Source: Betaproteobacteria bacterium HGW-Betaproteobacteria-11 (GTDB taxonomy: Bacteria > Pseudomonadota > Gammaproteobacteria > Burkholderiales > Rhodocyclaceae). Taken from it: a stretch of DNA of 64,000 nt. The notes below the pieces were generated by a model. That model ran no database searches. It saw nothing but the letters and a program-made list of their open reading frames with translations, and was not told where the DNA came from. Positions within the stretch are counted from its first letter, which is position 1; each line of letters opens with the position of its first letter. Position numbers and translations under genes: made by a program. The stretch lies in NCBI GenBank assembly GCA_002842395.1, contig PHCV01000009.1, forward strand, positions 1 through 64,000, given 5' to 3'. Below, in pieces: positions 33,542 through 45,657 of this stretch.

Positions 33542-35782
33542 TCAGGCGCGCACGCAATCGACGTAATAGCGCACGCTGCCGCTCTGGGCATCCTTGACCA
33601 GACCGTGGATATCGGTCTCGAAACCAGGGAAGCGTTCGTTGAAATCGCGGGCGAACTTGAGGTAGCGGACGATGGTGGCGTTGAACTGCTCGCCCGGAAT
33701 CAGCAGGGGAATGCCCGGCGGATAGGGAGTGAGCAGCACGGCGGTGACGCGGCCTTCGAGGTCGTCGATGGCGACGCGATCGATCTGCCGATGCGCCATG
33801 CGGGCGAAGGCATCGGCTGGTCGCATCGCCGGCACCATGGTCGACAGATACATCTCGGTGGTCAGCCGGGCGATGTCGTTGGCCTTGTAGACGGCATGAA
33901 TCTGGTCGCACAAATCGCGCAGGCCGACCCGTTCGTAGCGCGGCTGTCTGGCGACGAACTCGGGCAGCACCTTCCACAGCGGATGGTTGCGGTCGTAGTC
34001 GTCCTTGAACTGCTGCAGCGCGGTGACCAGCGTGTTCCAGCGCCCCTTGGTGATGCCGATGGTGAACATGATGAAGAAGGAATACAGTCCGCACTTCTCG
34101 ACGATCACGCCATGCTCGGCCAGATAGCGGGTGACGATGGCGGCGGGAATGCCGAGCTGGTCGGCAAAATCGCCATCGACATCGAGCCCCGGCGTGATCA
34201 CCGTGGCCTTGATCGGATCGAGCAGGTTGAAGCCCTCGGCCAGGTCGCCGAACCCGTGCCAGCGCGCGCCGGCCTTGAGCATCCAGGCCTCGCGCTCCTC
34301 GATGCCTTCTTCGGACAGGTCGTCCGGCCCCCAGACCTTAAACCACCAGTCGGCGCCCCATTCGACATCGACCTTGCGCATCGCCCGGCGAAAATCCAGC
34401 GCCTCGGCGATCGATTCGCCGACCAGCGCCGTGCCGCCCGGCGCCTCCATCATCGCCGCCGCCACGTCGCAGGAGGCGATGATGGCGTACTGCGGCGAGG
34501 TCGAGGTGTGCATCAGGTACGCCTCGTTGAACACGTCCTGATCGAGCTTGTTGTTCTCGGCGTCCTGCACCAGGATCTGCGAGGCCTGGGAAAGGCCGGC
34601 CAGCAGCTTGTGCGTCGATTGCGTGGAGAACACCATCGACTCCTTGCAGCGCGGACGATCGGCGCCGATGGCGTGGTAGTCGCCGTAGAAATCGTGAAAC
34701 GCCGCGTGCGGCAGCCAGGCCTCGTCGAAATGCAGCGTATCGATGTGGCCGTCGAGCATCTGCTTGATGTCCTCGACGTTGTAAAGAATGCCGTCGTAGG
34801 TACTCTGGGTGATGGTCAGCACCCGGGGCTTCACCTTCTTGTCGGTGACGAAGGGATTGGCGGCGATCTTCTTCTGGATGTTCTCCCAAAGGAATTCCTC
34901 GCGCGGGATCGGGCCGATGATGCCGTAGTGGTTGCGTGTCGGCATCAGGAACACCGGAATCGCGCCGGTCATCATGATCGCGTGCAGGATCGACTTGTGG
35001 CAGTTGCGATCGACCACCACCACGTCGCCCGGCGCCACCGTCGAATGCCAAACGATCTTGTTCGAGGTCGAGGTGCCGTTGGTGACGAAGAACAGGTGAT
35101 CGGCGTTGAAGATGCGCGCCGCGTTGCGCTCGCTGGCGGCCACCGGGCCGGTGTGATCGAGCAGTTGCCCCAGCTCGTCGACCGCATTGCAGACGTCCGC
35201 GCGCAGCATGTTCTCGCCGAAGAACTGGTGGAACATCTGTCCCACCGGGCTTTTGAGGAAGGCGACGCCGCCCGAGTGGCCGGGGCAATGCCAGGAATAG
35301 GAACCATCGCCGGCGTAATGCACCAGCGCGCGAAAGAACGGCGGCGGCAGCGAATCGAGATAGCTCTTCGCCTCGCGCACCACATGCCGGGCGATGAATT
35401 CCGGCGTGTCCTCGTACATGTGGATGAAGCCGTGCAGCTCGCGCAGGATGTCGTTCGGAATATGCCGGCTGGTGCGCGTCTCGCCGTGCAGGAAGATCGG
35501 AATCTCGGCGTTCTTGAAGCGAATCTCCTCGACGAAGGCACGCAGCTCGGCGATGGTTTCCTCGCCCTCGTTGGCCAGTTCCTCGTCATCCACCGAGAGG
35601 ATGAAGGCCGAGGCGCGGCTCTGCTGCTGCGCGAACGAAGACAGATCGCCGTAGCTGGTGACCCCCAGCACGTCCATCCCTTCCTTCTCGATCGCCCCGG
35701 CCAGGGCGCGGATGCCGAGCCCGGACGCATTCTCGGAACGGAAGTCTTCGTCGATGATGATGATCGGAAAATGGAATTTCAT
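33542..35782 (-). CDS. PLP-dependent Arg/Lys/Orn decarboxylase
   Basis: Fold-type I basic amino acid decarboxylase giving a polyamine and CO2. The ATG at 35782 (MKFHFPIIIIDEDFRSENAS) gives 746 residues. An N-terminal receiver-like wing domain (LGVTSYGDLSSF) precedes the core: HCPGHSGGVAF near residue 180, TNGTSTSNKIV near 240, HFDEAW near 345, and STQSTHKLLAGLSQAS near 385 with the PLP-binding lysine. The C-terminal motif TPYPPGIPLLIPGE is typical. The substrate cannot be decided from sequence. Lysine or arginine is most likely. No antiporter gene is adjacent, so a biosynthetic role is as likely as acid resistance. Confidence 0.9.
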   Translation of the reverse strand: MKFHFPIIIIDEDFRSENASGLGIRALAGAIEKEGMDVLGVTSYGDLSSFAQQQSRASAFILSVDDEELANEGEETIAELRAFVEEIRFKNAEIPIFLHGETRTSRHIPNDILRELHGFIHMYEDTPEFIARHVVREAKSYLDSLPPPFFRALVHYAGDGSYSWHCPGHSGGVAFLKSPVGQMFHQFFGENMLRADVCNAVDELGQLLDHTGPVAASERNAARIFNADHLFFVTNGTSTSNKIVWHSTVAPGDVVVVDRNCHKSILHAIMMTGAIPVFLMPTRNHYGIIGPIPREEFLWENIQKKIAANPFVTDKKVKPRVLTITQSTYDGILYNVEDIKQMLDGHIDTLHFDEAWLPHAAFHDFYGDYHAIGADRPRCKESMVFSTQSTHKLLAGLSQASQILVQDAENNKLDQDVFNEAYLMHTSTSPQYAIIASCDVAAAMMEAPGGTALVGESIAEALDFRRAMRKVDVEWGADWWFKVWGPDDLSEEGIEEREAWMLKAGARWHGFGDLAEGFNLLDPIKATVITPGLDVDGDFADQLGIPAAIVTRYLAEHGVIVEKCGLYSFFIMFTIGITKGRWNTLVTALQQFKDDYDRNHPLWKVLPEFVARQPRYERVGLRDLCDQIHAVYKANDIARLTTEMYLSTMVPAMRPADAFARMAHRQIDRVAIDDLEGRVTAVLLTPYPPGIPLLIPGEQFNATIVRYLKFARDFNERFPGFETDIHGLVKDAQSGSVRYYVDCVRA

Positions 35783-35842
35783 GATTGTCCACCCAACGTG
35801 GCAGGAAGAAAAGCGAACAGCGGGCACCGACGGGACGTCGCG

Positions 35843-36073
35843 CTACCTGCGTCCGGCGTAGGGATTGACCAGCCCGGCCATCAACTCGACCAGCGCCTCG
35901 CGCACCTGCTGCTCATCGCAACCCATCAGCACGGCGTCTTCAAAGGCATCCTGGGCGAACTGGCGGAGCTCGGCGAAATTCTCGCGCATCACCTTGTTCT
36001 TTTCGAAGCAGGCGATGATGCCGCCTTCGGCATCGCGCCAGACGATGGCATCGGGATCGGGATCGGGGGCCAT
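35843..36073 (-). CDS. small conserved hypothetical protein next to dcd
   Basis: 76 residues, acidic and predicted helical: MAPDPDPDAIVWRDAEGG, then IIACFEKNKVMRENFAEL and FEDAVLMGCDEQQVREALVE. It follows dcd by three bases and precedes the decarboxylase by 60, so it probably belongs to their operon. No recognised domain and no signal peptide. The composition and codon use look like a real gene, and no function is assigned. Confidence 0.6.
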   Translation of the reverse strand: MAPDPDPDAIVWRDAEGGIIACFEKNKVMRENFAELRQFAQDAFEDAVLMGCDEQQVREALVELMAGLVNPYAGRR

Positions 36074-36076
36074 GGC

Positions 36077-36643
36077 TCAGATCTTCGGCAGGGTCACGCC
36101 GACCTGCCCCTGGTACTTGCCGCCGCGATCCTTGTACGAGGTTTCGCAGACCTCGTCGGATTCGAAGAACAGCACCTGGGCGCAGCCTTCGCCGGCGTAG
36201 ATTTTCGCCGGCAACGGCGTCGTGTTGGAAAACTCCAGCGTCACATAACCCTCCCATTCCGGTTCGAAGGGCGTCACATTGACGATGATGCCGCAGCGCG
36301 CATAGGTGCTCTTGCCGAGGCAGACGGTGAGCACGTTGCGCGGAATGCGGAAGTATTCCATGGTGCGCGCCAGGGCGAACGAGTTGGGCGGAATGATGCA
36401 ATGGTCGCCATCCATCTCGACGAACGAATTCGGGTCGAAATTCTTCGGATCGACGATCGTCGAGTAGATGTTGGTAAACACCCGGAATTCGCGCGAGCAA
36501 CGGATGTCGTAGCCATAGCTCGAGGTGCCGTAGGAAACGATCTTGTGGCCATCGACCTCGCGCACCAGGCCGGGCTCGAACGGCTCGATCATGCCGTGCT
36601 GCTCGGCCATGCGGCGGATCCACTTGTCGGATTTGATGCTCAT
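36077..36643 (-). CDS. dcd: dCTP deaminase
   Basis: Deaminates dCTP to dUTP, the source of dUMP for thymidylate synthesis. 188 residues beginning [20 protein letters not shown]. Conserved motifs are [20 protein letters not shown] near residue 27, [26 protein letters not shown] near 102 with the catalytic-site Ser/Arg, and [20 protein letters not shown] near 127. The trimeric bacterial enzyme is usually about 188 residues. The 87-base gap upstream, before bioD, shows no clear promoter. Confidence 0.97.
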   Translation of the reverse strand: MSIKSDKWIRRMAEQHGMIEPFEPGLVREVDGHKIVSYGTSSYGYDIRCSREFRVFTNIYSTIVDPKNFDPNSFVEMDGDHCIIPPNSFALARTMEYFRIPRNVLTVCLGKSTYARCGIIVNVTPFEPEWEGYVTLEFSNTTPLPAKIYAGEGCAQVLFFESDEVCETSYKDRGGKYQGQVGVTLPKI

Positions 36644-36730
36644 TGTCGCGCCTCTGCTAAAAGTTTTCGCCGCTGGCCTGGCATTTCACCGGCGGACACC
36701 GGCGCGAAGTATAAGGTTTTTCAGCGGTTT

Positions 36731-37405
36731 TCAGCCCAGCAGCGCAGCCAGTGCCGCCACCCCGACGGCGGGCGCGGCGCGGGCAACGGTCAGCACCGGC
36801 ACGCCGCCGACATGCCGCCGCAGACTCTCCGCGCTGGCCGCGAGCGATACCGGCGTGCCGGGCGACTCGTTGACCATGATCGCCGTCACGCCAACGCCGA
36901 CTTTTTCCAGTGCCGCCCATGCGCTCAGCGTGTGGCTCAGGCTACCCAGGTAGCTGCCGGCCAGCAGCACGCAGGGCAGGCCGCTGGCCGCGATCCAGTC
37001 GCGCACCGTGTGCGTTTCGTCGAGCGGCGCCATCGCCCCGCCGACACCCTCGACCAGCACCGGCATCTCGCCCACTGTCTCTCCCGCTGCCCGGCGCGTG
37101 AAGTCGACCAGCGCCGCGAAATCGATCCGTCGCCCCTCGATCCCGGCCGCCATGTCGGGCGAAAGCGGCGCGGCGAAGCGCCAGGGCGCAATGGCATCGA
37201 GCGTCGCCATGGCAAGCGGCCGCCCCAGCGCCTGCAGAATCCGCCCTGCATCGCTCGCCGCGGCTTGCGCCGGGTCGAAGCCGGAGAGCACCGGCTTGAA
37301 GGCCTGCGGCCGCAGGCCAAGGGTGCGCCAGTGGGCGATCAGCGCACAGGTGAGCCAGGTCTTGCCGATGTCGGTGCCGGTGGCAGTGATGAAATGGGCG
37401 CGCAT
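36731..37405 (-). CDS. bioD: dethiobiotin synthetase
   Basis: ATP-dependent carboxylation of diaminopelargonic acid to dethiobiotin. 224 residues from the ATG at 37405 (MRAHFITATGTDIGKTWLTC), in which TGTDIGKTW is the P-loop. KPVLSGFDP supplies the catalytic Lys. EGVGGAMAPLDETHTVRDW holds the substrate and Mg site, and LLAGSYLGSLSHTLSAWAAL follows. A dispersed repeat copy (36881-36906) encodes EKVGVGVTA immediately before the conserved MVNES. It is 17 bases after the pepN stop and could be transcribed with it. Other bio genes are at 41.7 and 57.6 kb. Confidence 0.93.
   Translation of the reverse strand: MRAHFITATGTDIGKTWLTCALIAHWRTLGLRPQAFKPVLSGFDPAQAAASDAGRILQALGRPLAMATLDAIAPWRFAAPLSPDMAAGIEGRRIDFAALVDFTRRAAGETVGEMPVLVEGVGGAMAPLDETHTVRDWIAASGLPCVLLAGSYLGSLSHTLSAWAALEKVGVGVTAIMVNESPGTPVSLAASAESLRRHVGGVPVLTVARAAPAVGVAALAALLG
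36881..36906 (-). repeat. 26-bp dispersed repeat, copy 7 (inside bioD)
   Basis: The plus strand reads CGCCGTCACGCCAACGCC then GACTTTTT. It is in sense orientation in bioD and translated as EKVGVGVTA, the same reading frame of the repeat as in alaS and nasA. Confidence 0.8.
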
Positions 37406-37422
37406 GAGCCACCAAGGAGCCG

Positions 37423-40122
37423 CTAAACGAACGAATCGGCGAGCAAATTGGCGAGCACCTCGCCGACATCCTTTTCCAGCTCGGGCAAGGCGGCGAGCTG
37501 TTCCAGCGCGGCCAGGGCCTGGGCCTGCCGCCCGCCATCGAACATCCGCCAGCGGTCGAAGCTGCGCAGGACGCGCGCGGCGACCTGCGGATTGAGCGCC
37601 TGCAACTCGCCGATCACCTCGACGGCCAACCGGTAACCGCTGCCGTCGGCGGCATGGAAATGGCGCGGGTTGGCGGCGCAGAAGCTGCGCACCAGGGCAT
37701 AGACCTTGTTCGGATTCTTCAGCGTGAAGGCCGGATGCGCCAGCAGTTCGCGCACCCGCGCCGTCGTTCCGGCCAGGCGCGAGGTGGCCTGGAGCTGCAG
37801 CCACTTGTCCACCACCAGCGCCTCGCCTTTCCATTTCGCATAGAAGGCGGCGAGCGCTTCCTCGCGCTGCGGCAGATCGAGGTTGGCCAGCAGGCCGAGC
37901 GCGGCGCTCACATCGGTCATGTTGCCGCCAGTGTGGAACTGCTGCATCAGGCGCGGCGTGACACTGGCCCGGAGATGGCTTTCCTCGCTCTCGGCGAGAT
38001 AGCCGAGGGCGAGATTGCGCAGGGCACGGCGGCCGATCTGGGCCGGCTCGGGAGCATAGGAGACCACGGCCAGGGCCGCATCGAGGGTTTGCCAGACCGC
38101 CTCGAAGCCCTCGCGCAAGGCAGCGGCAAGATGTCGGCGCAGGTTGAGGCGGGCGCGATGAATCGCCTCCGGGTCGATGGTCTCGCCGCACCCCGCCACC
38201 TCCTCGGCCAGCACCTGCTCGGCGGGCAGGGTCAGCGCCTCGGCGGCCAGCGCCGGATCGCCGCTCGGACCATCGACGAGCAGACGGCCGACCGCCGCGA
38301 CGAAGGCATCGGGAATCCAGTCGCCGCCCTCGCCGCCACATCGTATCCCCGCCAGCAGCACGCGACTGGCCAGCCGCTGGCCGGCCTCCCAGCGGTTGAA
38401 CGGGTCGGAATCGTGGGCCATGAGATGCGCGAGCTGGTCATCCGTCTGTGCGAAATCGAGCTGCACCGGCGCGGAAAATCCGCGCAGCAGCGAGACCACC
38501 GGCGCCTCGGCGATCTCCTCGAAGACAAAGCTCTGTTCGGCCCCGGTGAGCGAAAGCACGCGGGTTTTCTCGGCCAGCGCATCGCCGCCATCGGGCAGTA
38601 CCAGGCCAACGGCAAGCGGGATGTGCAAAGGGCCGGCCTCGACCGCCAGCCCCGCCTCGGCCAGCCGCCGCTCGTAAGCGCTCGGTTCGAGCGACTGGGC
38701 CAGATGCAGCGTGTAGCGCCGCGCCCGTGCGTCGTATTCGCCGCGGGCGGCGAGGCGCGGCGTGCCGGCGCGCGCGTACCAGCGGCGGAACTGGGTCAGG
38801 TCGATGCCGCCGGCATCTTCCATCGCGGCGACGAAATCCTCGCAGGTCACCGCCTGTCCGTCGTGCCGCCGGAAATAGAGTTCCATGCCGCGCCTGAACG
38901 CCTCGCCGCCGATCAGTGTCTGGATCATGCGCACCACTTCGGCGCCCTTCTGATACACAGTGGCCGTGTAGAAGTTGTCGATCGCCGCATACGAGGCCGG
39001 CCGCACCGGATGCGCCATCGGCCCGGCGTCCTCGGGAAACTGGGCGAGGCGCATCTGGCGCACATCCTGGATGCGGCTGACGGCGCGCGAATGCACATCG
39101 GCGCCGAACTCCTGGTCGCGGAACACGGTGAGCCCTTCCTTCAGCGACAGCTGGAACCAGTCGCGGCAGGTGACGCGATTGCCGGTCCAGTTGTGGAAGT
39201 ATTCGTGGCCGACGACGCGGTCGATGTTCTGGTAATCGCTGTCGCTGGCGGTATCCGGCCGCGCCAGCACGTAGCGGGTATTGAAGATGTTGAGGCCCTT
39301 GTTCTCCATCGCCCCCATGTTGAAATCGCCCACGGCGACGATCATGTACTGGTCGAGATCGAGTTCCAGTCCGAAGCGTGCCTCATCCCAGCGCATGGCC
39401 TGTTTCAGCGCCGCCAGGGCATGGCCGCACTGGTCGCGCTTGCCCGGCTCGACATACACCGCGAGCCGCACCTGGCGCCCCGAGGCGGTGATGAAACGGT
39501 CTTCGAGCACATCGAGCCGAGCCGCCACCAGGGCGAACAGGTAACAGGGCTTGGGAAACGGATCTTCCCAGCGCGCCCAGTGGCGGCCGCTGTTTCCCTC
39601 GCCCGCAACCTCGCCCGTGGCGACCAGGTTGCCGTTGGAGAGCAAGTGCGGAAAGCGTTCGCGCTCGGCCTCGATGGTACAGGTATAGCGCGCCATCACG
39701 TCCGGCCGGTCGGGAAAGAAGGTGAGGCGGCGAAAGCCCTCGGCCTCGCACTGGGTGAAGTAGCCATCGCGCGAGCGGTACAGCCCCGAAAGCCGGGTAT
39801 TGAGATCGGGCTCGATGCGTACCACGGTGTCGAGCTGGAAAGCCTCCGGTAGCGGGCCGTGAATGGTCAGCCCGTCCGTGGCGAGCGCATAGTGTGCCGG
39901 ATCGAGCGGCGTACCACCAACGCCGAGTTCTTGCAGACTCAATCCTTCGCCGTCGAGCACCAGCGCTCCGCCCGTGCCCTGCGGGTTGCGGCGCAGTTCG
40001 AGGCTGGCGCGGACCTCGGTGAAACCTTCGTGAATCGCCACCTGAAGGTCAATGCGATCGACCCACCAGGCGGGGGGCGCGTAGTCTTTCAGATAAATGG
40101 GGTGCGGTGTTTCGGTACGCAT
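37423..40122 (-). CDS. pepN: aminopeptidase N
   Basis: Broad-specificity M1 zinc aminopeptidase of cytosolic peptide turnover. The ATG at 40122 (MRTETPHPIYLKDYAPPAWW) gives 899 residues. The longer frame upstream has no family resemblance. The exopeptidase motif is MGAMENKGLNIF near residue 262, and the zinc site is HEYFHNWTGNRV plus SLKEGLTVFRDQEF near 300-325. MARYTCTIEAERERFPHLLS near 130 and a C-terminal armadillo-like helical domain follow. Length and start match E. coli PepN. Confidence 0.96.
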   Translation of the reverse strand: MRTETPHPIYLKDYAPPAWWVDRIDLQVAIHEGFTEVRASLELRRNPQGTGGALVLDGEGLSLQELGVGGTPLDPAHYALATDGLTIHGPLPEAFQLDTVVRIEPDLNTRLSGLYRSRDGYFTQCEAEGFRRLTFFPDRPDVMARYTCTIEAERERFPHLLSNGNLVATGEVAGEGNSGRHWARWEDPFPKPCYLFALVAARLDVLEDRFITASGRQVRLAVYVEPGKRDQCGHALAALKQAMRWDEARFGLELDLDQYMIVAVGDFNMGAMENKGLNIFNTRYVLARPDTASDSDYQNIDRVVGHEYFHNWTGNRVTCRDWFQLSLKEGLTVFRDQEFGADVHSRAVSRIQDVRQMRLAQFPEDAGPMAHPVRPASYAAIDNFYTATVYQKGAEVVRMIQTLIGGEAFRRGMELYFRRHDGQAVTCEDFVAAMEDAGGIDLTQFRRWYARAGTPRLAARGEYDARARRYTLHLAQSLEPSAYERRLAEAGLAVEAGPLHIPLAVGLVLPDGGDALAEKTRVLSLTGAEQSFVFEEIAEAPVVSLLRGFSAPVQLDFAQTDDQLAHLMAHDSDPFNRWEAGQRLASRVLLAGIRCGGEGGDWIPDAFVAAVGRLLVDGPSGDPALAAEALTLPAEQVLAEEVAGCGETIDPEAIHRARLNLRRHLAAALREGFEAVWQTLDAALAVVSYAPEPAQIGRRALRNLALGYLAESEESHLRASVTPRLMQQFHTGGNMTDVSAALGLLANLDLPQREEALAAFYAKWKGEALVVDKWLQLQATSRLAGTTARVRELLAHPAFTLKNPNKVYALVRSFCAANPRHFHAADGSGYRLAVEVIGELQALNPQVAARVLRSFDRWRMFDGGRQAQALAALEQLAALPELEKDVGEVLANLLADSFV

Positions 40123-40328
40123 GACGAATTCCCGTGTCTGGCTGGCGGCGGCGCGCACTGTGCGGCACGCAACGCTCCGGAACGGCATCCTAGCAGAGAC
40201 GCTACCGGCACGGCAGGCGACGAGGGCGCCGTTCCCCGGCGCCGCTGAAACATGCTGTTGCAAGTTTGGACTGAACTCCGGCGGCGGATGCCAATCCATC
40301 AGGGTGTCATCGACAGCGCGGGATCATC

Positions 40329-40610
40329 ATGAGCAAACACAGCAAACTCCACCTGGCCCATCTGCATCGACCGCCGACTCTGCTGGAGGTTCTCCAGCCC
40401 AGTTTCTATCAGGCCAATCCGAAACGCAGCGAAGTCACCACCACGGTCATTCAGCCTGATATCGACAAGTATGGCCATCTCGATGCCGATGATTTCCCGG
40501 CGCACGCCGGCAGCGAGGATGACGAGCACCTCGCATGTTCCGGCCGGCGCACCGGCCACAAACGACCAACAGCACGCGCCGCCGCTACAGCCTGCGGAGA
40601 GCGGCCATGA
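40329..40610 (+). CDS. small hypothetical protein translationally coupled to a TPR gene
   Basis: 93 residues beginning MSKHSKLHLAHLHRPPTLLE. The first half (TLLEVLQPSFYQANPKRSEV) looks protein-like. The second half is acidic then Arg/Ala rich (TGHKRPTARAAATACGERP) and less convincing. Its stop overlaps the following TPR start as ATGA (40607-40610), which supports translation. The ribosome site is weak. It could also be the 5' part of a single gene broken by a frameshift. The 206 bases between pepN and this gene hold no other recognisable feature. Confidence 0.4.
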   Translation: MSKHSKLHLAHLHRPPTLLEVLQPSFYQANPKRSEVTTTVIQPDIDKYGHLDADDFPAHAGSEDDEHLACSGRRTGHKRPTARAAATACGERP

Positions 40611-41038
40611 TCGCGGCGCTGGTCAACCTGCTGGCCACGTTTTACCAGGCGGGCAACCTGCAGCAGGTGGAAACGATCGCGCGCAGCATGCTGGCGACAA
40701 TCCCGAACGATCTGGTCGCACTTCAGTTTCTTGGCCTGGCGCTCTACCAGATGGGCCGTTTCGACGAGGCCCGCCAGGCCTTCAGAAAAGCCGCCGCCAG
40801 ACTGGAGCGGACGCCGGCCACGGCCTATCCCACCACCTGCGAACAGGCGGCCATCGCCAGCTACCGCAAAGCCGTCCGCGCCGAATCGGGGCTGGCCGAA
40901 GGCTGGCGGCAAATCGCCGATGCCCTGGCCCGGCTCGATTTTCAGAAGGCCGCGACACGCGCCCGCGAGGCAGCGCGCACGGCATCCGCCGGAAGTCGGC
41001 CGCAGTCCCCGACGCCACTCACTCCACCGCCGGGATAG
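40607..41038 (+). CDS. TPR-repeat protein
   Basis: 143 residues from the ATG at 40607 (MIAALVNLLATFYQAGNLQQ), which overlaps the previous stop codon and has a GGAGAG site. Two clear tetratricopeptide-type helices pairs are visible: AALVNLLATFYQAGNLQQVETIARSML and ALQFLGLALYQMGRFDEARQAFRKAA. A partial third repeat lies around AIASYRKAVRAESGLAEGWRQ. The tail is Ala/Arg/Pro rich. Probably a protein-interaction scaffold. There is no signal peptide and no catalytic domain. Its partner is unknown, and the coupled upstream 93-residue protein is the first candidate. Confidence 0.65.
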   Translation: MIAALVNLLATFYQAGNLQQVETIARSMLATIPNDLVALQFLGLALYQMGRFDEARQAFRKAAARLERTPATAYPTTCEQAAIASYRKAVRAESGLAEGWRQIADALARLDFQKAATRAREAARTASAGSRPQSPTPLTPPPG

Positions 41039-41083
41039 TCGTCTCGTCTCGCCCCGCCAGCAAAATCCGGCGCCCGATCGAAT

Positions 41084-41491
41084 TCAGCCGCCGGATTTGA
41101 CGATGGGGACCCCCGTCAGGATGAATTTGGCATATCCCATGTCAATCACCAGGATATGCTTGGTGAACCAATCGAACAAGAACTTCACCATTTCGTTCTT
41201 TACCTCGGATAGCAATGAAGAACGCTGCATCACATCCATCTTCTCGAAGAATGCTTCATGCTCCGTCATATGTGTGTCGGCTTGCGGATACCCGAACAAT
41301 CGCATCAAGGCTTCTTCAAAGGCAAAATGAAACTCGGCGAAATGCCGCAACTCGACGATCTGATAATGAACGTCCGACCATGATTCACTCTTGCCGATCA
41401 ATCCGGAAAGCTTCGAAAACAGCCTCAGCAATTCCTTGTGCTGACGGTCGATCTCATGAATTCCTACGGAATATGCGTCTTTCCACTGCAT
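41084..41491 (-). CDS. bacteriohemerythrin
   Basis: Non-heme diiron O2-binding protein. The ATG at 41491 (MQWKDAYSVGIHEIDRQHKE) gives 135 residues, the usual single-domain length. The diiron ligands are in the expected order: H in VGIHEIDRQH, HFAEFHFAFEE (H...H...E), HMTEHEAF (H), and HILVID (H and D). It is stand-alone with no methyl-accepting or GGDEF domain attached, so a role in oxygen storage, delivery or sensing in microaerobic growth is likely. AT content is higher than in the neighbours. It is divergent from bioA. Confidence 0.92.
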   Translation of the reverse strand: MQWKDAYSVGIHEIDRQHKELLRLFSKLSGLIGKSESWSDVHYQIVELRHFAEFHFAFEEALMRLFGYPQADTHMTEHEAFFEKMDVMQRSSLLSEVKNEMVKFLFDWFTKHILVIDMGYAKFILTGVPIVKSGG

Positions 41492-41535
41492 GTTTCGAAC
41501 ACCACAGGCGGGGCCAGGCACGGCGGGAAGCGCGG

Positions 41536-41563
41536 ATCATAAATCAAGGTTCAGTATCATGAA
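41536..41563 (-). promoter_or_regulatory. candidate promoter of the bacteriohemerythrin gene
   Basis: On the minus strand TTCATG (41558-41563) and TATGAT (41536-41541) are 16 bases apart in an AT-rich patch between the divergent hemerythrin and bioA genes. No clear FNR dyad was found nearby. The rest of the 248-base gap shows no other signal. Confidence 0.3.
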
Positions 41564-41739
41564 TTGATATAACCCGGGTTCACAGCGTCCCGACTCGCCG
41601 CCACGAGGGAACGGCTATAGGGATGCAATGTCCGACTTTCCGTCGTTACCCGGCCCCGCCCGGAGCGACGCCCCACGCTGGTAAACTGCGCGGCACTGAA
41701 TTCTTCCCGGGCCCCGACGCTTCGGGGTTTGTCCGCGCG

Positions 41740-43014
41740 ATGCCACCCGTCTCCCCCTCGCCCGCCCACCTCTGGCTGCCCTACACCCAGATGGCCACCG
41801 CGCCCGCGCCGCTCACCGCCGTGGCCACCGACGGCGTGCGCATCCATCTCGCCGACGGGCGCCAACTGATCGACGGCGTCTCCTCCTGGTGGACGGCCTG
41901 CCACGGCTACAACCATCCGCACATCCGCGCCGCCGTCAGCCGCCAGCTCGAACGCATGCCGCATGTCATGTTCGCCGGGCTGGTGCATGAGCCGGCGCTG
42001 GAACTCGCCACGCGCCTCGCCGCGCTCCTGCCGGGAGACCTCGAACATGTGTTCTTCTCCGACTCGGGCTCGGTGGCGGTCGAGGTCGCGCTCAAGATCG
42101 CCCGCCAGTACTGGCTCAACCGCGGCCAGCCGCAACGCCGGCGAATCCTGCATTTCCGCCACGCCTACCACGGAGACACCTTCGCCACCATGGCGCTGTG
42201 CGACCCCGAGGAAGGCATGCACGCGCTGTTTGCCGGCAGCTTGCCGATTGAGCCGCTGGCCGAACTGCCGAGCGATGCGCCGCGCCGCGCAGCCTTCGCC
42301 GAGCGGCTCGCCAAGGAAGCCGCGACGCTCGCCGCGGTCATCGTCGAGCCGCTGGTGCAGGGCGCCGGCGGCATGAGGATGCACGATGCGGCGACCTTGC
42401 GCGCCATTGCCGCAGGCTGCGCAGAGCAGGGCGTGCTGCTGATCTGCGACGAGATCATGACCGGCTTCGGCCGCACCGGCCGCATGTTCGCCTGCGCGGA
42501 AGCCGGCATCACGCCGGACATCATTTGTCTTTCGAAAGCGCTCACCGGCGGCACCCTGGCGCTCGCCGCCACCGTGGCGCGAGCGCCGATTTTCGAGGCC
42601 TTTCTGAGCGACGATCCGGCCCGTGCGCTGATGCACGGGCCGACCTTCATGGCCAATCCGCTGGCCTGCGCCGCGGCGAATGCCTCGCTCGACCTGTTCG
42701 AGTCCGAGCCACGGCTTGAGCAGGTCGCGGCCATCGAAGCGCAGCTCGCCCGCGAGCTTGCGCCCTGCAAGGAGTTGCCGGGCGTGCGCGAGGTGCGCGT
42801 CAAGGGCGCGATCGGCGCGGTGGAACTCGCGGGGCCGATCGACCCGGCCGGCCTCGATCGCCTGCGCCGGCGCTTCGTCGAACTCGGCGTCTGGGTGCGG
42901 CCCTTCGGCAACGTGGTCTATCTGCTGCCGCCCTTCGTCATCGACCCGCATGACTTGTCGACGCTCACCGCCGCCGTGGTGCGGGTGCTCGAAGAGCGGG
43001 CGTTGCAGGTGTAA
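41740..43014 (+). CDS. bioA: adenosylmethionine-8-amino-7-oxononanoate aminotransferase
   Basis: PLP enzyme making 7,8-diaminopelargonate from KAPA, with S-adenosylmethionine as amino donor. The ATG at 41740 (MPPVSPSPAHLWLPYTQM) gives 424 residues. HLWLPYTQM is the BioA-typical substrate region. DGVSSWWTACHGYNHPHI near residue 46, FSDSGSVAVEVALK near 105, HAYHGDTFATMA near 143, CDEIMTGFGRTG near 235 and SKALTGG near 265 with the PLP lysine are all as expected. Its stop codon abuts the alaS stop (convergent, zero bases between). Its substrate comes from BioF, encoded at 57.6 kb. Confidence 0.96.
   Translation: MPPVSPSPAHLWLPYTQMATAPAPLTAVATDGVRIHLADGRQLIDGVSSWWTACHGYNHPHIRAAVSRQLERMPHVMFAGLVHEPALELATRLAALLPGDLEHVFFSDSGSVAVEVALKIARQYWLNRGQPQRRRILHFRHAYHGDTFATMALCDPEEGMHALFAGSLPIEPLAELPSDAPRRAAFAERLAKEAATLAAVIVEPLVQGAGGMRMHDAATLRAIAAGCAEQGVLLICDEIMTGFGRTGRMFACAEAGITPDIICLSKALTGGTLALAATVARAPIFEAFLSDDPARALMHGPTFMANPLACAAANASLDLFESEPRLEQVAAIEAQLARELAPCKELPGVREVRVKGAIGAVELAGPIDPAGLDRLRRRFVELGVWVRPFGNVVYLLPPFVIDPHDLSTLTAAVVRVLEERALQV

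Positions 43015-45657
<2,643 letters not shown>

Noticed and set aside
33074-37426. A 1450-codon open frame on the plus strand
   Set aside because: It is exactly antisense to rdgC, the decarboxylase, dcd and bioD, all clearly real. Its translation is low-complexity (Arg/Gly/His/Asp rich) with no recognisable domain, as expected from GC-rich codon bias.
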